A stretch of DNA of 64,000 nucleotides from Poecilobothrus nobilitatus. Lineage: Eukaryota; Arthropoda; Insecta; Diptera; Dolichopodidae. This document shows, piece after piece, positions 11,310 to 22,720 of this stretch; within the stretch, counting starts at the first letter, position 1, and each line of letters opens with the position of its first letter. The translations under genes were made by a program, and so were the position numbers. The stretch spans positions 223,718,994-223,782,993 of the forward strand of contig OX352772.1 in NCBI GenBank assembly GCA_947095535.1, written 5' to 3'. The notes below the pieces were generated by a model that worked only from the letters and a program-made list of their open reading frames with translations, did not search any database and was not told where the DNA came from.

Positions 11310-13310
11310 CTTTTTATACCTTACACCTAAAGTATAGGGTATATTAACTTTGGTATGGTGTTTGTAACCACCAAAAGGAAGCGAGTTAGATATGGACATG
11401 TATATATATTCTGAATCAGGATCACCTCCTGAGTCGATTTAACGATCTCGATCGATAATTCAAAAACTAATGAAGCTATCTTGATGAAATTAATATAGTA
11501 GGTTACTAATCACGAAAGGAAAGCTAAGTTCGAATTTGGAAAAAATCGGTCCATGGGTTCGGATTCTGGAAGCTTCCGAACGAGCCCCAGAGCAAACGAG
11601 ATTATCTCCAAAATCAACAAAGATAGAACCTTTAAATTTTGTACAATGATGTTCCTTCCTGTTCGATTTATGTCTCTGCAATTTGAGAGGATTTGGTCCA
11701 TGGGTTTGGATTTTGGAAGCTTCCGAACGAGCACCAGAGCAAATGAGATTATCTCCAAAACCAACTAAGATATAACCTTTAAATTTGGCAGAGTGGTGTT
11801 CTTTCATGTTTTATTTAAATCTCTGAAATTTGAGAGGATTTAATTCATGGGTTCGGATCTTGGAAGCTTCCGAACGAGCTCTAGAACAAACGAGTATATC
11901 TCCACAACCAACAAAGATAGAACCTTTATTTTTAGTACAAGAGTGTGCTTTTATGTTCCCTTTTCTATAAAATTGGAAACTGGCATTTGAAAGAATTTGA
12001 GCCATGGATTCGTATATTGGAAGCTTCCGAACGAGCCCCAGAGTAAACGAGATTATTTCCAAAACCAAAAAAGATAGAACCTTTAAATTTGCTACAATGA
12101 TGTTGCTTCCTGTTTCATTTATATCTCTAAAATTTAAGAGGATATAGTCCATAGGTTTGGATTTTGGTAGCTTCCGAACGAGCCCCAGAGCATATGAGAT
12201 TATCTCCAAAAACAACAAAGATATAACCTTTAAATTTGCCAGAATGGTGTTCTTTCATGTTTGATTTAGGTCTCTGAAATTTGAGAGGATTTGGTTCATG
12301 GGTTTGGATTTTGGAAGCTTCCGAACGAGCGCCAGAGCAAGCGAGATTATCTCCAAAATCAACAAAGATAGAACCTTCAAATTTTGTACAATGATGTTCC
12401 TTCCCGTTCACTTTATGTCTCTGAAATTTAAGAGGATTTGGTCCATGGGTTTGGATTTTGTAAGCTTCCAAACGAGGTCCAGAGTAAATGAGATTATCTC
12501 CAAAACCAACTAAGATATAACATTTAAATTAGGCAGAATAGTGTTCTTTCATGTTTGATTTAGGTCTCTGAAATTTGAGAGGATTTGGTCCTTGGGTTCG
12601 GATTTTGGAAGCTTCCGAACGAGCCTCAGAGCAAATGATATTATCTCCAAAAGCAACAAAGATATAACCTTTAAATTAGGCAGAATGGTGTTCCTTCATG
12701 TTTGATTTATGTTTCTGAAATTTGTGAGGATTTGGTCCATGGGTTCAAATCTTGGAAGTTTCCGGGCGAGCCCCAGAGCAAACAAGTATATCTCCACAAC
12801 CAACAAAGATAGAACTTTTATTTTTAGTACAAAGTTGTTCTGTTATGTTTCCTTTTCTGTAAAATTGGAAACTGACATTTGAAAGAATTTGAACCATGGG
12901 TTCGTATTTTGAATACTTCCGGACGAGCACAAGAGCAACGAGCATATCTCCAAAACCAACAAAAGTAGAACCTTTAAATTTAGTACAATGGTGTTCTGGC
13001 ATGCTTTCTTTATGTTCCTGAGATGGATTCGATGAATTGGGGTGGCAATTCGGGTACCTGACACACACCTCCAAAGGTCTAACAATCTTCGAAATTAATA
13101 AACATAGAAACTTAAAATTATTTACAAAGGTGTCAAGCATATCCCAAGAGGATGCCTCTTTTACGTTCCTGAAATTCGAATTGAATAAGACAGGAAAGGG
13201 AAGAAGTTCAAGCAGCTGCCAAAAAAAGTTATGGGTTTTTAATTTGAATTATTCAGGTGTACGGTATTAATAAGTCGGTTGCACCGACTTACTGTTACAA
13301 TTACTTGTTG
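11310..13310. mobile_element. Helitron/DINE-like non-autonomous element with internal tandem repeats
   Basis: The left edge (TATACCTTACACCTAAAG near 11317) and the right edge (TTCAGGTGTACGGTATTAA near 13250) are imperfect inverted repeats of each other. Just inside the right end is a perfect 9-bp-arm hairpin at 13271-13291 (arm TAAGTCGGT, loop TGC). Between them lies a block of 147-bp tandem repeats. Central tandem repeats and a 3' hairpin are known from Drosophila DINE-1-related Helitrons, but I see no clean CTRR terminus after the hairpin, so the class is inferred. Confidence 0.5.
11500..13140. repeat. 147-bp tandem repeat array (about 10 copies)
   Basis: The marker AGCTTCCGAACGAGC occurs at 11571, 11718, 11865, 12022, 12169, 12316, 12463, 12610, 12757 (AGTTTCC) and about 12914. 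Steps are 147 bp, except two of 157 (11865 to 12022 and 12757 to 12914), where the same longer variant with TTCCCTTTTCT or TTTCCTTTTCTG is inserted. The 157-bp variant recurs after six 147-bp steps, hinting at a higher-order unit of about 892 bp. Divergence between copies is low to moderate. Open frames across the array are periodic artefacts. Confidence 0.88.
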
Positions 13311-13507
13311 TTTTATTATTTTGTTTTACTTACTTAACATAATTATTATATATTATAAAAAAAATTTCACTATTAGTACATGTTTGATTAGAGTTTTTTT
13401 TATTGTTATTACGCATTACCAAACATTATAATTTTATTTATATATTCAAGTGTTAAAAATTAAATGTTTTATGAGTTTTAATTTTTTTCAGTTTCAGTTT
13501 TTTTTTT

Positions 13508-14340
13508 TTATTCAATAAACATTTTCAACAGATTATTATAAGCTAACCTTGTTTTCCTACCAATTTTAATAGTAGTATTTTCTGGAGAGTTTATTTCTAT
13601 GACTTCGTAAGGCCCTACATAACTGGTGGTTAATATTTTATTTTTCCTTACTGTATCAAGTAACCAAACTTTATCTCCTACAATAATGTCTAATAATCGA
13701 GTATTCTTATCATAGATACTTTTGTTTATTTTTTTGGTTTTAATTAAGTTATTTCTGGCTTCGGTATTACTATTTTGAAGACGTAATGTTAAATCTGGAA
13801 CATAGTCGTCGATATTATATAAAGGTTCAATAGTTTTAGATATGGCTGATGGTAATTCAGGTTTTATACCAAATAGTATTTCATATGGCGTAAATTTTGC
13901 TGAAGTACTAGAGTTGTATTTTGTGCAAAAATTGCAAAGTCTAACCAAGTATCCCAATTATCAAGATCTTTATTTGCATAACAACGCAAATTGTTTCCCA
14001 AAAAACGATGCGCTCTTTTTAGAGAACCATTGGATTTCGGATGATAACTAGTTGTGTTTATTTTTTTGATTTTTAACAGTGAACAAGTCCTTTTAAATAC
14101 TTCACTCATAAAAGTAGTACCTTGATCAGTTAGAACAATTTTTGGAGTACCAAAAATGCAAATGACCTTCCGTACAAAAGCATCGGCTACCATGACGGCT
14201 TCCTGATTAGGAATAGGGATAGCTAATAGAAATTTAGTGAGTAAATCTTGAAACATTAATATATATATATATAGTTCCCGATTCGGAAATAGATAATGGC
14301 CCTACTATATCTAAAGCATTTTTCTCAAAAGGTTTGTTAG
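13508..14340 (-). pseudogene. pol: Integrase core and C-terminal domain remnant (relic 1)
   Basis: 14340 to 14256 gives KPFEKNALDIVGPLSISESG with the first catalytic Asp. 13864-14256 holds IVLTDQGTTFMSEVF with the second Asp and SYHPKSNGSLKRAHRFLG, where the catalytic Glu of the DDE triad is Lys. 13508-13957 is the C-terminal part (VGDKVWLLDTV, TTSYVGPYEVIEI), like the GPY/F-type tail that helps target-site choice. The reading frame ends at a stop at 13508-13510, close to the element's expected 3' end. DNA strand transfer would be impossible with the Glu-to-Lys change. Confidence 0.86.
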
Positions 14341-14401
14341 GAGTTTCTGTTATTTTCATTGGTATTTTAGTTTTGAAGCTTAATTTATATTACAATTTGT
14401 T

Positions 14402-15156
14402 TCATATTGTTAAATAAAATCTTTGTTTAAGTCTTTGTAATATACGATTTACACCTTGGTGTCCACCGATAGGACTATGGTGAAATTCTTCTAAAATAGC
14501 TTTAATATTCGCAGGATTTGTAACAGTAGCAACTTCATTTTCGATTATGTTTTGATTGAGTTTACTATTTGGTGTTACGTCTTGATTTGCTGTTAAGGTA
14601 ACGCTTGATGTAATGTTTTTAGATATATTATTTGTATCAGAATTGGAATTTTTACTTTTAAAATTGTTAGAATTTTTATTTTCCACAATTTCATTGATTT
14701 TGTTATTTTGTGATCTGGTAATCACATTTATGTTAGATATTTCGAATCTTGATAATGCATCTGTACTTGCATTCAAGTAACCTGATTTATGGATAACACA
14801 ATAATCGTATTCTTCTAATTTAATGGGCCAGCACATAATTCTAGAAGTTGGATCATTAATATTAAAAATCTAGACCAGAGGTTTATGATCGGTAACTACC
14901 GTCAATTTTGTACCATAAAGATATGGTCGAAAATAAGACGTTGTCCAAACTACTGCTAGTGTTTGGCTTTGTTTAAGGTTCTACTAACGAAAGAGATTAG
15001 TAGATAAATTACTTTGCCATGTTCTAATCTTTGTTGCGATAAAAGACCGCCTAAAGCTGTATCGCTCGCATCAGTAGTGACGTAAAATTCTTTTTCGAAA
15101 TTAGGATATTGTAGTACTGGATATTCGGTTATTGCTTTTTTTAAATTTTTAAAGGA
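14402..15156 (-). pseudogene. pol: RNase H and integrase zinc domain remnant (relic 1)
   Basis: 15156 to about 15030 reads VLQYPNFEKEFYVTTDAS followed by ALGGLLSQQ, the start of a Ty3/gypsy RNase H with its first Asp. The middle is frame-broken. 14402-14836 gives the RNase H end (HKSGYLNASTDALSR, in which the D of TDALSR is the last catalytic residue), a long Asn/Ser/Thr-rich spacer, and then HHSPIGGHQGVNRILQRLK, the HH half of the integrase HHCC domain. The long polar spacer between RNase H and integrase is unusual in length. Confidence 0.78.
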
Positions 15157-15900
15157 CTAATTGGAAAATTCATCCCAAACAAATTTAGCATCTTTTTTTA
15201 ACAACTTATGTAATGGTTGTGCTAAAGCTGAGAATTTTGGTATGAATTTACGATAATATCCAATTAAACCTAGAAACGATTTTATTGCTTTTTGATTTTG
15301 TGGTGGAACTATATTTAATATTGTATTTATTTTATTTTCATCGGGTTTAATACCCTTTTCAGTTATAACATGGCCAAGATATAGCACTTCTTTATATAAA
15401 AATTTGCATTTAATAGGTTGCAATTTTAAATTATATTTCTTTAATGCTTCAAGTACTTGAATTAATTTTTGATTGTGATCTACGAGATAACTATACCACA
15501 AATAACTATATGATCTAGGTACACAAAACAACGGATCCCGATTGTTTTGTGTGAATTTGTGTGAATTCGAGATCGGTGAGAACTATATTTGTAAGCCTCT
15601 GACAAGTGGGAGGTGCATTTTCCACGACCTTTTTCCTCAACACCGATTTGGTGAAAACTGTTTGCTAAATCTAATGTAGAATAATATTTAGATTCTCCCA
15701 ACTGTCCAAGAATATCTTCGATATTTGGCAGGGGATATGCATCACTTATGGTGATCTCATTCAATTTTTGGTAATCAAGCACGACGCGCCATTTTTTATT
15801 ACCGTTAGCACCTGGTTTTTTAGGAACGACTAATAATGGACTGTTCCAAGAAATTTTACTATGTTGGACTTTCTTGTATTAACATTTCATCAACTTGTCT
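15157..15900 (-). pseudogene. pol: Reverse transcriptase remnant (relic 1)
   Basis: Minus strand: LLVVPKKPGANGNKKWRVV (about 15780-15835), then LDYQKLNEITISDAYPLPNI and STLDLANSFHQIGVEEK, whose LDLANSFHQI is the palm motif with the first catalytic Asp. The following fingers/palm segment is replaced by unrelated residues, so about 40 residues are missing. The frame then resumes at CFVYLDHIVICG, where the second Asp of the YLDD box is His. 15157-15531 continues into the thumb (LYLGHVITEKGIKPDENKI, IKSFLGLIGYYRKFIPKF). Inactive on at least three counts: deletion, frameshift, lost Asp. Confidence 0.85.
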
Positions 15901-16396
15901 CTTTATTTCAGATTTATGAATTTCAGGCAATCTATACCATTTAACGTTGAAGGCTTGTTTATCAGATTGTATATTTATTTCATGTTTCATGTACAGAAAC
16001 TGTTACAAGTCAATTTATCACCCTCTAAGTAGAATAATTCTCTATATGCTCTATATATATTTATGATGGATGTTTTTTCTTCTGAATTAAGATGAGAAAG
16101 ATTCTTTACTTAAATTTTCTAACCAATTTTCTATTAAATTTGTAGTTTCAGCTTGAACTAACGTATATAAATATCAATAGGAGTAAAATTTATTTCTAAT
16201 TTTTCATTGTATAATTTATATGGCTTTTGATTTACGTTTATAACACTAAGATACACGTAACCATTTTCCGGTTTTACAATAGTATTGGTAATAAATATCT
16301 AATTTTCATTCAAATTCTTGGAACTTAACGTTGTAATGGATTCTTCCTGAATTGTTACAGGACCGTATTTAATCAATTTTTCCGTACGTGGTCATA

Positions 16397-16675
16397 TTAC
16401 CACAACTTTATTTTCTGTTTTTGGAATTTTATCGGGGTTTCCAAATCATTAAAATTAAAAATAGTTTGATCATTACCATAATCGATAATTGGTTTAGTTT
16501 CGTTCAAAAATTCTTTGCCAATTATACCATCTTGTGCAATTGGTAAATTAGCGGAAACTACATGAAAAAGTATAGCATATCTTTCTAGTTTATGACCAGA
16601 AACTTTGATGAATGATGTAGTAGTTCTAACTGTGTTAATAGGTTCGGACGAAATACCTTTCAATTCAATGGACAT
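16397..16675 (-). pseudogene. Retropepsin-like protease remnant (relic 1)
   Basis: About 92 residues lie between gag and RT with the pattern of the C-terminal half of a gypsy aspartic protease: AILFHVVSANLPIAQDGIIG, then KEFL. The hydrophobic-GIIG turn near residue 50 is the flap-to-core segment. The catalytic D-S/T-G triad should lie upstream (about 16680-16880), where the frame is broken and I do not see it. Function would be cleavage of the gag-pol polyprotein. Confidence 0.6.
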
Positions 16676-16883
16676 TCAATCTACATACGTCTTGTCATGT
16701 TTTCCGCACGTTGCAATTCTAGAGACAAGATACTGGAAAAAGTACGATTTTTGGTTTGGTTTAACATTATTTCATTTGTTAAGTTTTGATTTAGGATTTT
16801 GTTTAAACTTTGATTTTGATTTTGATTTTTATAAGAATTGAGATTTAGCATTTTGCTTGATTTAGAATTAACATTAGGGCTCT

Positions 16884-17770
16884 CTATTTGAATTGACTTG
16901 CCTGTGTCCTGAGGCCCGATGAACCAGGCTGCTGGTAGTTTTCCTCATTTGTATTGGTTTGAGAATAGTTAATACTATTTCTCTTATTCCGATTGAATGC
17001 TAGTTTTCTGCATTCATCTAAGGTATATCCAGAAGTTTTACAATAACGACAAATTTTTTCCTGCATATTATTTTTATACTTGAGGACTGAAATTTGGATT
17101 TGTAAACCGCGTAGCATTATTAAATGTTCCCGAAATATTTGGATTAGCTCTTTGATTAAAATTAGAGTAGAAATTTTGACAGTTATTTGGTTTCTGACAA
17201 TCTCTAGTATAATGGGTATTTGTTTTGCAAAAATTATAACGAGGCACTTTTTGATTATTATTGTTTCCATTACAATAATTTTTATTTTGATTGCTACTTT
17301 TATGACTAGTAGCGAGAATTAATTTTTCTTCATTAATAGCCAAATCTATAGCTTCGTCAAAGAAGTTGCCCTTGCTGTGCGAACAATTATTTCTAATGGA
17401 TCTAAAAATCCGTTTACAAAATTGTTCACTACTATGTATTCATTTAACTCATGTATAGCTGGTATACCGTCGTTGGTCATGGAATCTTTAACACAAGCTA
17501 TATTCAATTCATCCAATAGCTTTTCGGTTCTCTCCGAATAATGTGTTACTGATTCTCTTGACCCTTGACTCAAAGAGAATATTATCTAACTGAATTATTT
17601 GGGAGAACTCGTTTTGGAAAATTTTTCTATAAGTGGATTCTAAAGGCCTTTCCAGTTATCAAACTTCTGGTATCGTAATGTGGCGTTATATGTGATCTCT
17701 GAAATTTTAGAGAAAATGACTTCCATAAAGCCTAATAAGTTGTCGTCCTTACTCAACCTTTCGTATTGTA
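16884..17770 (-). pseudogene. gag: gag polyprotein remnant (relic 1)
   Basis: The minus frames from 17770 give LSKDDNLLGFMEVIFSKI, then SVTHYSERTEKLLDELNIA and FVNGFLDPL (17346-17573), a capsid-type gag. This is followed by an Asn-rich linker and two nucleocapsid zinc knuckles. The first, near 17225, is NFCKTNTHYTRDC, missing its first Cys. The second, near 17040, is CRYCKTSGYTLDEC, with Tyr at the His position. At least two frameshifts interrupt it. Gag would package the element RNA. Both knuckles being damaged argues for long decay. Confidence 0.75.
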
Positions 17771-18129
17771 TTTATTTTTTGAAAGTAATAAAAATTTAAA
17801 ATTGACATATAATAAAACTTATTTTAGATAACAAAAAAATTTTTTTTTTTTTATTATTAATTATTATTTTATTTCATTACTATTAATATTTTTTTTTCTT
17901 TTTTTTAATCTTGAAAGATTTTTTCTTAATTCATGAAATTATAAAATTTTCACTTTATAAGACTTTACTACAAGGTTTCTTATTAAAATTTTTTTTTTTT
18001 TTTGTACAAATTTTCCATATTACATAATATATATATACTTTTTTTTTTTTTATTAATTCCTAGTTTGGTTTTTCCTTTTTTTTTAAAGAATTTTGACTTA
18101 CTTTTCAAAAAAATTTGAAAAAATGTTCT
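17771..18129. other. T-rich spacer, no LTR recognised
   Basis: Long T runs on the + strand just upstream of gag of relic 1, where a 5' LTR would be expected. I find no primer binding site and no match to the opposite flank at 13292-13507. Confidence 0.5.
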
Positions 18130-19290
18130 TATTAGTTTTACTCTGTCTGTCCGTCCGTCCGTCCGTCTATTTACAAAACTTCTACACCGTTAAAGATAGA
18201 GAACAAAAATTTTAACTATGGGTAGGTCTCGTACAAAAAATAATTGTGTGGAACAACTTTTTCATGTAGCCCCATCCATTATGGAGCTGCAGCCCTTCAA
18301 ACTTTGAGGTTTATTTTTAAATACATATATCTTATGTTCTGCTTAAGATTTTTTTAATCTGAAAAAGTCAGGCGACAGGTATTTTCTTTAACTTTGTAAA
18401 TTAATATCAAAATTACACAATTTTTTTAAATTTAGTATTTAAATTTACCGTTATGTGAAAACCAAATTTTGCATGATTTTTCTACTTTCATAACTTCGGC
18501 ACGCTTTTAGATAGAGGCTTGAAATTTTGATGAAACTTTTAGAAACTTTTTAAGTTTGCTCAGAAAAAATTTTTGGGCTATCCCCTGTTTATGAGCTATT
18601 AGGGCTCGAAAATTGAAAATTTGCTTTTTTTAAACACCTCTAACTTAGGAACCTATTAGGGCTCAAAAAGTGAAAATTTGATATTTTTAAACACCTCGGA
18701 AGATATCAGAATTAAAGCTACAGTAATTTATTTTAACGTGTTAAAGGTTTATTTTAGTTATATAGAGTTGCAGAGTTACAGCTCCTTTCAGAAAAAGTCC
18801 CATTTTCAGATATATATATCTCAAGCTCTGCGTAATAGTTTTGCAATCTAAAACGTCAGAAGACCGAAAGTTTTATTATCTACATAAAGCAATACTAAAA
18901 TTATGCAATATTTTGTAATTTACTGTTTAAATTTACCGTTATGTGAAAACCACATTTTGCATGATATTTCTTTTTTCATAACTCCGGCACGCCTTTCGAT
19001 AGGAACCTGAAAATATGAGGCAAGAAAACACTTTTAGAAATAGTGTAAGTTTCCTTAGAAAATTTTTTTGCATCACCCCTTGTTTAAGAGGTATTAGGGC
19101 GGGAAAATTGAAAATTTGCTATTTGTAGGCACCTGTAACTTAAGCACCCGTACAAATTTTTCTTCGGAAAGACATAAAAATGAAAGCTTCAGTAATATAT
19201 TTTTATGTGTGTTAACGGTTTTCTTAGTTATAAACGGTTCCGGACTTACAGCCCCACAAAATTCCACAAAAGTGTTGTTTTCACATATTT
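18130..19290 (+). repeat. Dispersed satellite-like repeat, two degenerate 488-bp units
   Basis: Opens with a CCGT microsatellite (about 18145-18172). Anchors TTACCGTTATGTGAAAACCA at 18445 and 18933 define a step of 488 bp, and ATTAGGGC, AAATTGAAAATTTGC, CACCT-TAACTTA and TTACAGC follow each anchor in the same order. Related copies lie at 9010-9310 and 47755-48530. No protein is encoded in any frame. Confidence 0.75.
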
Positions 19291-19301
19291 TTTTATTATA
19301 G

Positions 19302-19342
19302 CCCATGTTGTGATTTTGTTTGGTGCAAGTTATATAAACATA
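19302..19342 (-). other. Short fragment similar to the LOA-type ORF2
   Basis: About 40 bp (CATGTTGTGATTTTGTTT and flanks) match 31385-31424 inside the LOA/I-type element with about five differences. On the minus strand this copy reads ITTWA, while the element at 31387 reads ITT-stop-A. Short enough that chance or secondary capture cannot be excluded. Confidence 0.4.
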
Positions 19343-19544
19343 CATATATACTTCTTTCTGAAGATAAATATATTATATACACAATATACACATACATATT
19401 ACTAAATATTTCTTTCTGAAGATAAAACATATTATGTACACAATATATATACATACATAATATACGTCATATTTGTTTACAAAATTTAGAAAAAAATTAG
19501 AAAAAATTAGAAGAAATTTAGAAAAATTTTTTTCTCTAAACCTA

Positions 19545-19645
19545 TACAAGTATACACACTCAACCGTATATAAATAAATATCTAAACAAGTATTCTAAGT
19601 TCACACTCAATCGTATATAAATAAATATCTAACAATATATCTGAA
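19545..19645. repeat. Short direct repeat family, copy 1 (pair with 21410-21500)
   Basis: Contains two adjacent versions of a unit with ACACTCAACCGTATATAAAT and AAATATCTAA. The same words recur at 21410-21500 (CGTATATAAATAAATATCTA, CACTCTCAACCGTAATAAAT). A/T-rich, non-coding. Confidence 0.55.
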
Positions 19646-19704
19646 TATAATAAAAGACAAGTTGTTGCTGCTGAGTAGCGTGCCCTACTGTTATGTTAAA
19701 TGTT

Positions 19705-20545
19705 AATTTAACAAATGTTATACTATGAAAAGAAAGAAACGTACATCTGATATTTACCCATATAACAGATAGAAAAAAAGAATATCAAAATGTTATGCTA
19801 TGAAAAGAAAGAAAAAACAAGGCAGTGTATAAATCAAAGTTTTTAAAGGTTCGGATTTTTAGTAAGAACATTATAAAATTGCAATAATATTTTTATTTAA
19901 ATTTTGCTAAGTAACATTTTCTTAATTTTTTAAAAATTTTGCCATAATATAGTACAATTTTAGAATCAGAAGTTTAGCCCATAATATAGATATATGAATA
20001 AAAATATGGGTATACATATATTAGATTTATTATAGATTTATTATTTTTTATATAGGCAACAGTTATTAACATGAATGAATGGACGGTAAACATAAACGAA
20101 CAAAAAAAAATTCAAAATGTTTTATAGGTTATAATTTATATTTTTTAAATAGACTGATGTATAAATTTAATATTTAAAAAAAATAACAGAAAACAAAAAA
20201 AAAAAGTAAAATGTAATACTGCGAAGAAAAATAAAAACGAATAGAAAAAAAGAGAACAAAAATGTTACTTTGATTGTTTTTAAATATTTTTAAAGAAAAA
20301 AAGAACTATTAAAATGTTATGATTTTAAAAGAAAAAAACATACCTCTGATATTTACGTACATAACAGATAGAAAAAAGAAATATTAAATGTTATGCTATG
20401 AAGAGAAAGAAACGTACATCTGATATTTAGATACATAACAGATAGAAAAAAAGAATTAAAATGTTATGCTATAAAAAGAATGAAAAAACAAGGCAGTGCA
20501 TAAATCAAAGTTTTTAAAGAGTTGCATTTTTAAGTAGAAATTATA
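19705..20545. repeat. Three degenerate copies of a 150-bp AT-rich unit
   Basis: The unit AAATGTTATGCTATGAA, AGAAAGAAACGTACATCTGA, then ATAACAGATAGAAAAAA appears near 19717, 20310 and 20390. Two copies continue into AACAAGGCAGTG-ATAAATC and AAAGTTTTTAAAG. The sequence between 19850 and 20300 is AT-rich and unassigned. Confidence 0.6.
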
Positions 20546-21286
20546 AAAAAATAAAGCGGTGCGTAAAACCAAAGCTTTTAAAGGAGCGCAATTTAAATTA
20601 TAAAATCACAATTTTCAATTAAATTTTGAATGTGTAACATTTTCTTAATTTTATGCTTCTTTTATGATTTTTATTTTCTAAAACTTCAACATTATATGCA
20701 CAGCCAATTTTTATTGTTTTACATAAAAGGTGCGTAAAACTTACGGTGTGAAGATTTTGTAGAGAAAGCGATAGATAAAGAGACAGAATATTATTACGGA
20801 TAGAGTAAAAATTTGTTTGAAAAATATAACAAAGAAAGTTTTGAAGCATTTGCTATGGCAACCATAGAAAATTATAACAAGTGTACTATATATTATAATT
20901 AGGTAAATGCATCAGATCAGTATAGTTTAGTTTCAAAATTATAAATAAAAATTTGATACTGTATTTTTTTCGAAGCGAAAATTTTTGTTACTATTGGCAA
21001 AAATTTATTTACCATTGGTTTTTAATCCAACCTTTGGTTTTTTAATCCAAAGCTTGACAAAGAAATTTACAAGAGATGAGATTTATTAAATAATCATTTT
21101 TATTACATTTTTGAAAGAAACTACTTCACAGCATCATTGAGGTTTTTCATTATTTAAAACACTTTAGCAATAAATTTTACATTTATCAATATCTAAATAT
21201 AATACATATAAGTATTTGAATAAATTTACTAAAATTAAATTGTTCATAAAACTGAGGAAACTTTCACAAAAGCTATATTTTTCTAC
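20546..21286. other. Unassigned AT-rich sequence, possible Helitron body
   Basis: No coding frame stands out. It immediately precedes the Helitron-like 3' end at 21292-21316 and may be the body of that element, but I cannot find a convincing 5' TC terminus. Confidence 0.35.
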
Positions 21287-21291
21287 TTATA

Positions 21292-21317
21292 CCCGTATGA
21301 CGGGCTTTTTTACTAGT
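21292..21317 (+). mobile_element. Helitron-like 3' terminus 1
   Basis: A 5-bp-arm hairpin CCCGT-ATG-ACGGG (21292-21304), eight bases later CTAG (21313-21316), then T at 21317. A short GC-rich hairpin a few bases before CTRR, with insertion between A and T, is the defining Helitron 3' end. The short arms keep this tentative. Confidence 0.5.
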
Positions 21318-22095
21318 ATTATAATAACTCCATTTATTAGCATATTAAAAAAAAAATATATATAAAAATTTTCGTAAATATTAGTTTGCTTGTATATAAA
21401 TATATTGTTATTGTAATCGTATATAAATAAATATCTAACATTATATAAATAAATAACAAGTATGCACTCTCAACCGTAATAAATAAATATATCTACACAA
21501 TTATAGACATTCAAGAAAACTGGAAATTTGTGTTTTTCATTTACATTGCATTTTACACATCTTCATACATCGTTTATATTACATTTGGTATATGTATCTA
21601 TCACAATTTACAAGTAAATGCAATAACCATTTTACAAATTCTATAAAATTCCATTCTACAAAATTTTACATCTCTGAATGAAGAGTTTGGTTTAATTATA
21701 CCAATAGATATACTTTGGTAATTATTAACCATAATTTAACTGCATGTTAATATACATGCATACATATATATTACAGAATTAACAAAAACGTTTGACAATT
21801 TTATGGAAAATGAATTGTTTAATAGTGAAATGAGAAATTCATATTGTACATAATATGTATTGTACGTACAAAAGAGAAAAAACAGGCAAAAAATATTTAA
21901 ACGCTCGCAATTGTAAATCGTAATACAGGCATTTTAATATATACATATTTCAATCAAATATTATCTAAGAAGATAAGCGACTCCCAGCATGTGACCGATT
22001 TTTGTTTGCTACTCGAAAAAAGAAAATCTAAATTTTACTATTTAAAAATGATTGGGTCGGATTAACAATACCATACAGTTTATTTAAAACACCGT

Positions 22096-22122
22096 GCACC
22101 TGTGATGGGCCTTTTCACTAGT
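22096..22122 (+). mobile_element. Helitron-like 3' terminus 2
   Basis: GCACCTGTGATGGGC followed by CTTTTCACTAG and T. It aligns with the terminus at 21292 (TGA-GGGC-CTTTT-ACTAGT in common), but the hairpin arms are degraded. The region between the two ends is AT-rich and non-coding. Confidence 0.42.
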
Positions 22123-22409
22123 TATATCATGTGTACAATGTGTTTGAAAGTATTTCTGGAGATAGATGTAGAATAGAGATGACTAATTTTGTTAAAAGTA
22201 ATACAACATCTATTGATGGGTTAATTTCTACCGTTTTCTGTATTATGTTTGTAATCCATTAAAAATTTAGTTTTTTTTTCCAAAGGGTGGTGGGAATCTT
22301 CTTAAGGGAGGGAGGAATAGGAAAGAAGAGGAAATTAATACGGAAACATTGAATTGGGAGTGGGACTGTAAGGAAACAATGAACCCGCCTATTATTATTA
22401 CTATTTTGC

Positions 22410-22720
22410 TAAAGCCGTTACAACATGTAGAAGTATATAACACCTTACTACATGAGGTAATTATTGAAGGCAACCCCCACTGTAACTGTAGCGGCTATTA
22501 TTATTGGTATTAGTATTCTTATTAATATTATTATTATTTTACTACAGAATCAGCGCCATCAGTGGATTACAACGTTCAGCAGTATATAACACCTTACTTG
22601 CCTGATATATCCAAATATAGCTTCACTGTTGTCACTATTATTATTATTATTATTATTATTATAATTATTGCTATTATTACTATTACTATTATTATTATTA
22701 TTATTATTACTATTATTATT
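22410..22720. repeat. Two copies of a 150-bp unit, each ending in an ATT tract
   Basis: AGTATATAACACCTTACT occurs at 22432 and 22581. Both are preceded by a diverged TTACAAC block and followed about 40-60 bases later by CACTGT and an ATT run. It looks like a tandem duplication of a small element with a microsatellite end. Confidence 0.6.

Larger units (their letters stand above)
13508..17770 (-). mobile_element. Ty3/gypsy LTR-retrotransposon relic 1
   Basis: On the minus strand gag, protease, RT, RNase H and integrase follow in the standard Ty3/gypsy order from 17770 to 13508. All are frame-broken. I compared the flanks (13292-13507 and 17771-18130) by eye and see no matching LTR pair and no primer binding site, so the ends are set by the coding remains. 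No env follows the integrase. Confidence 0.88.

Noticed and set aside
11490..12513. Several 70-135 residue open frames on both strands
   Set aside because: They repeat one phrase at the 147-bp step (a multiple of three, so a frame stays open across copies). They are by-products of the tandem array.
13271..13291. Hairpin as a transcription terminator
   Set aside because: Eukaryotic transposon context; it fits an element end better than a terminator.
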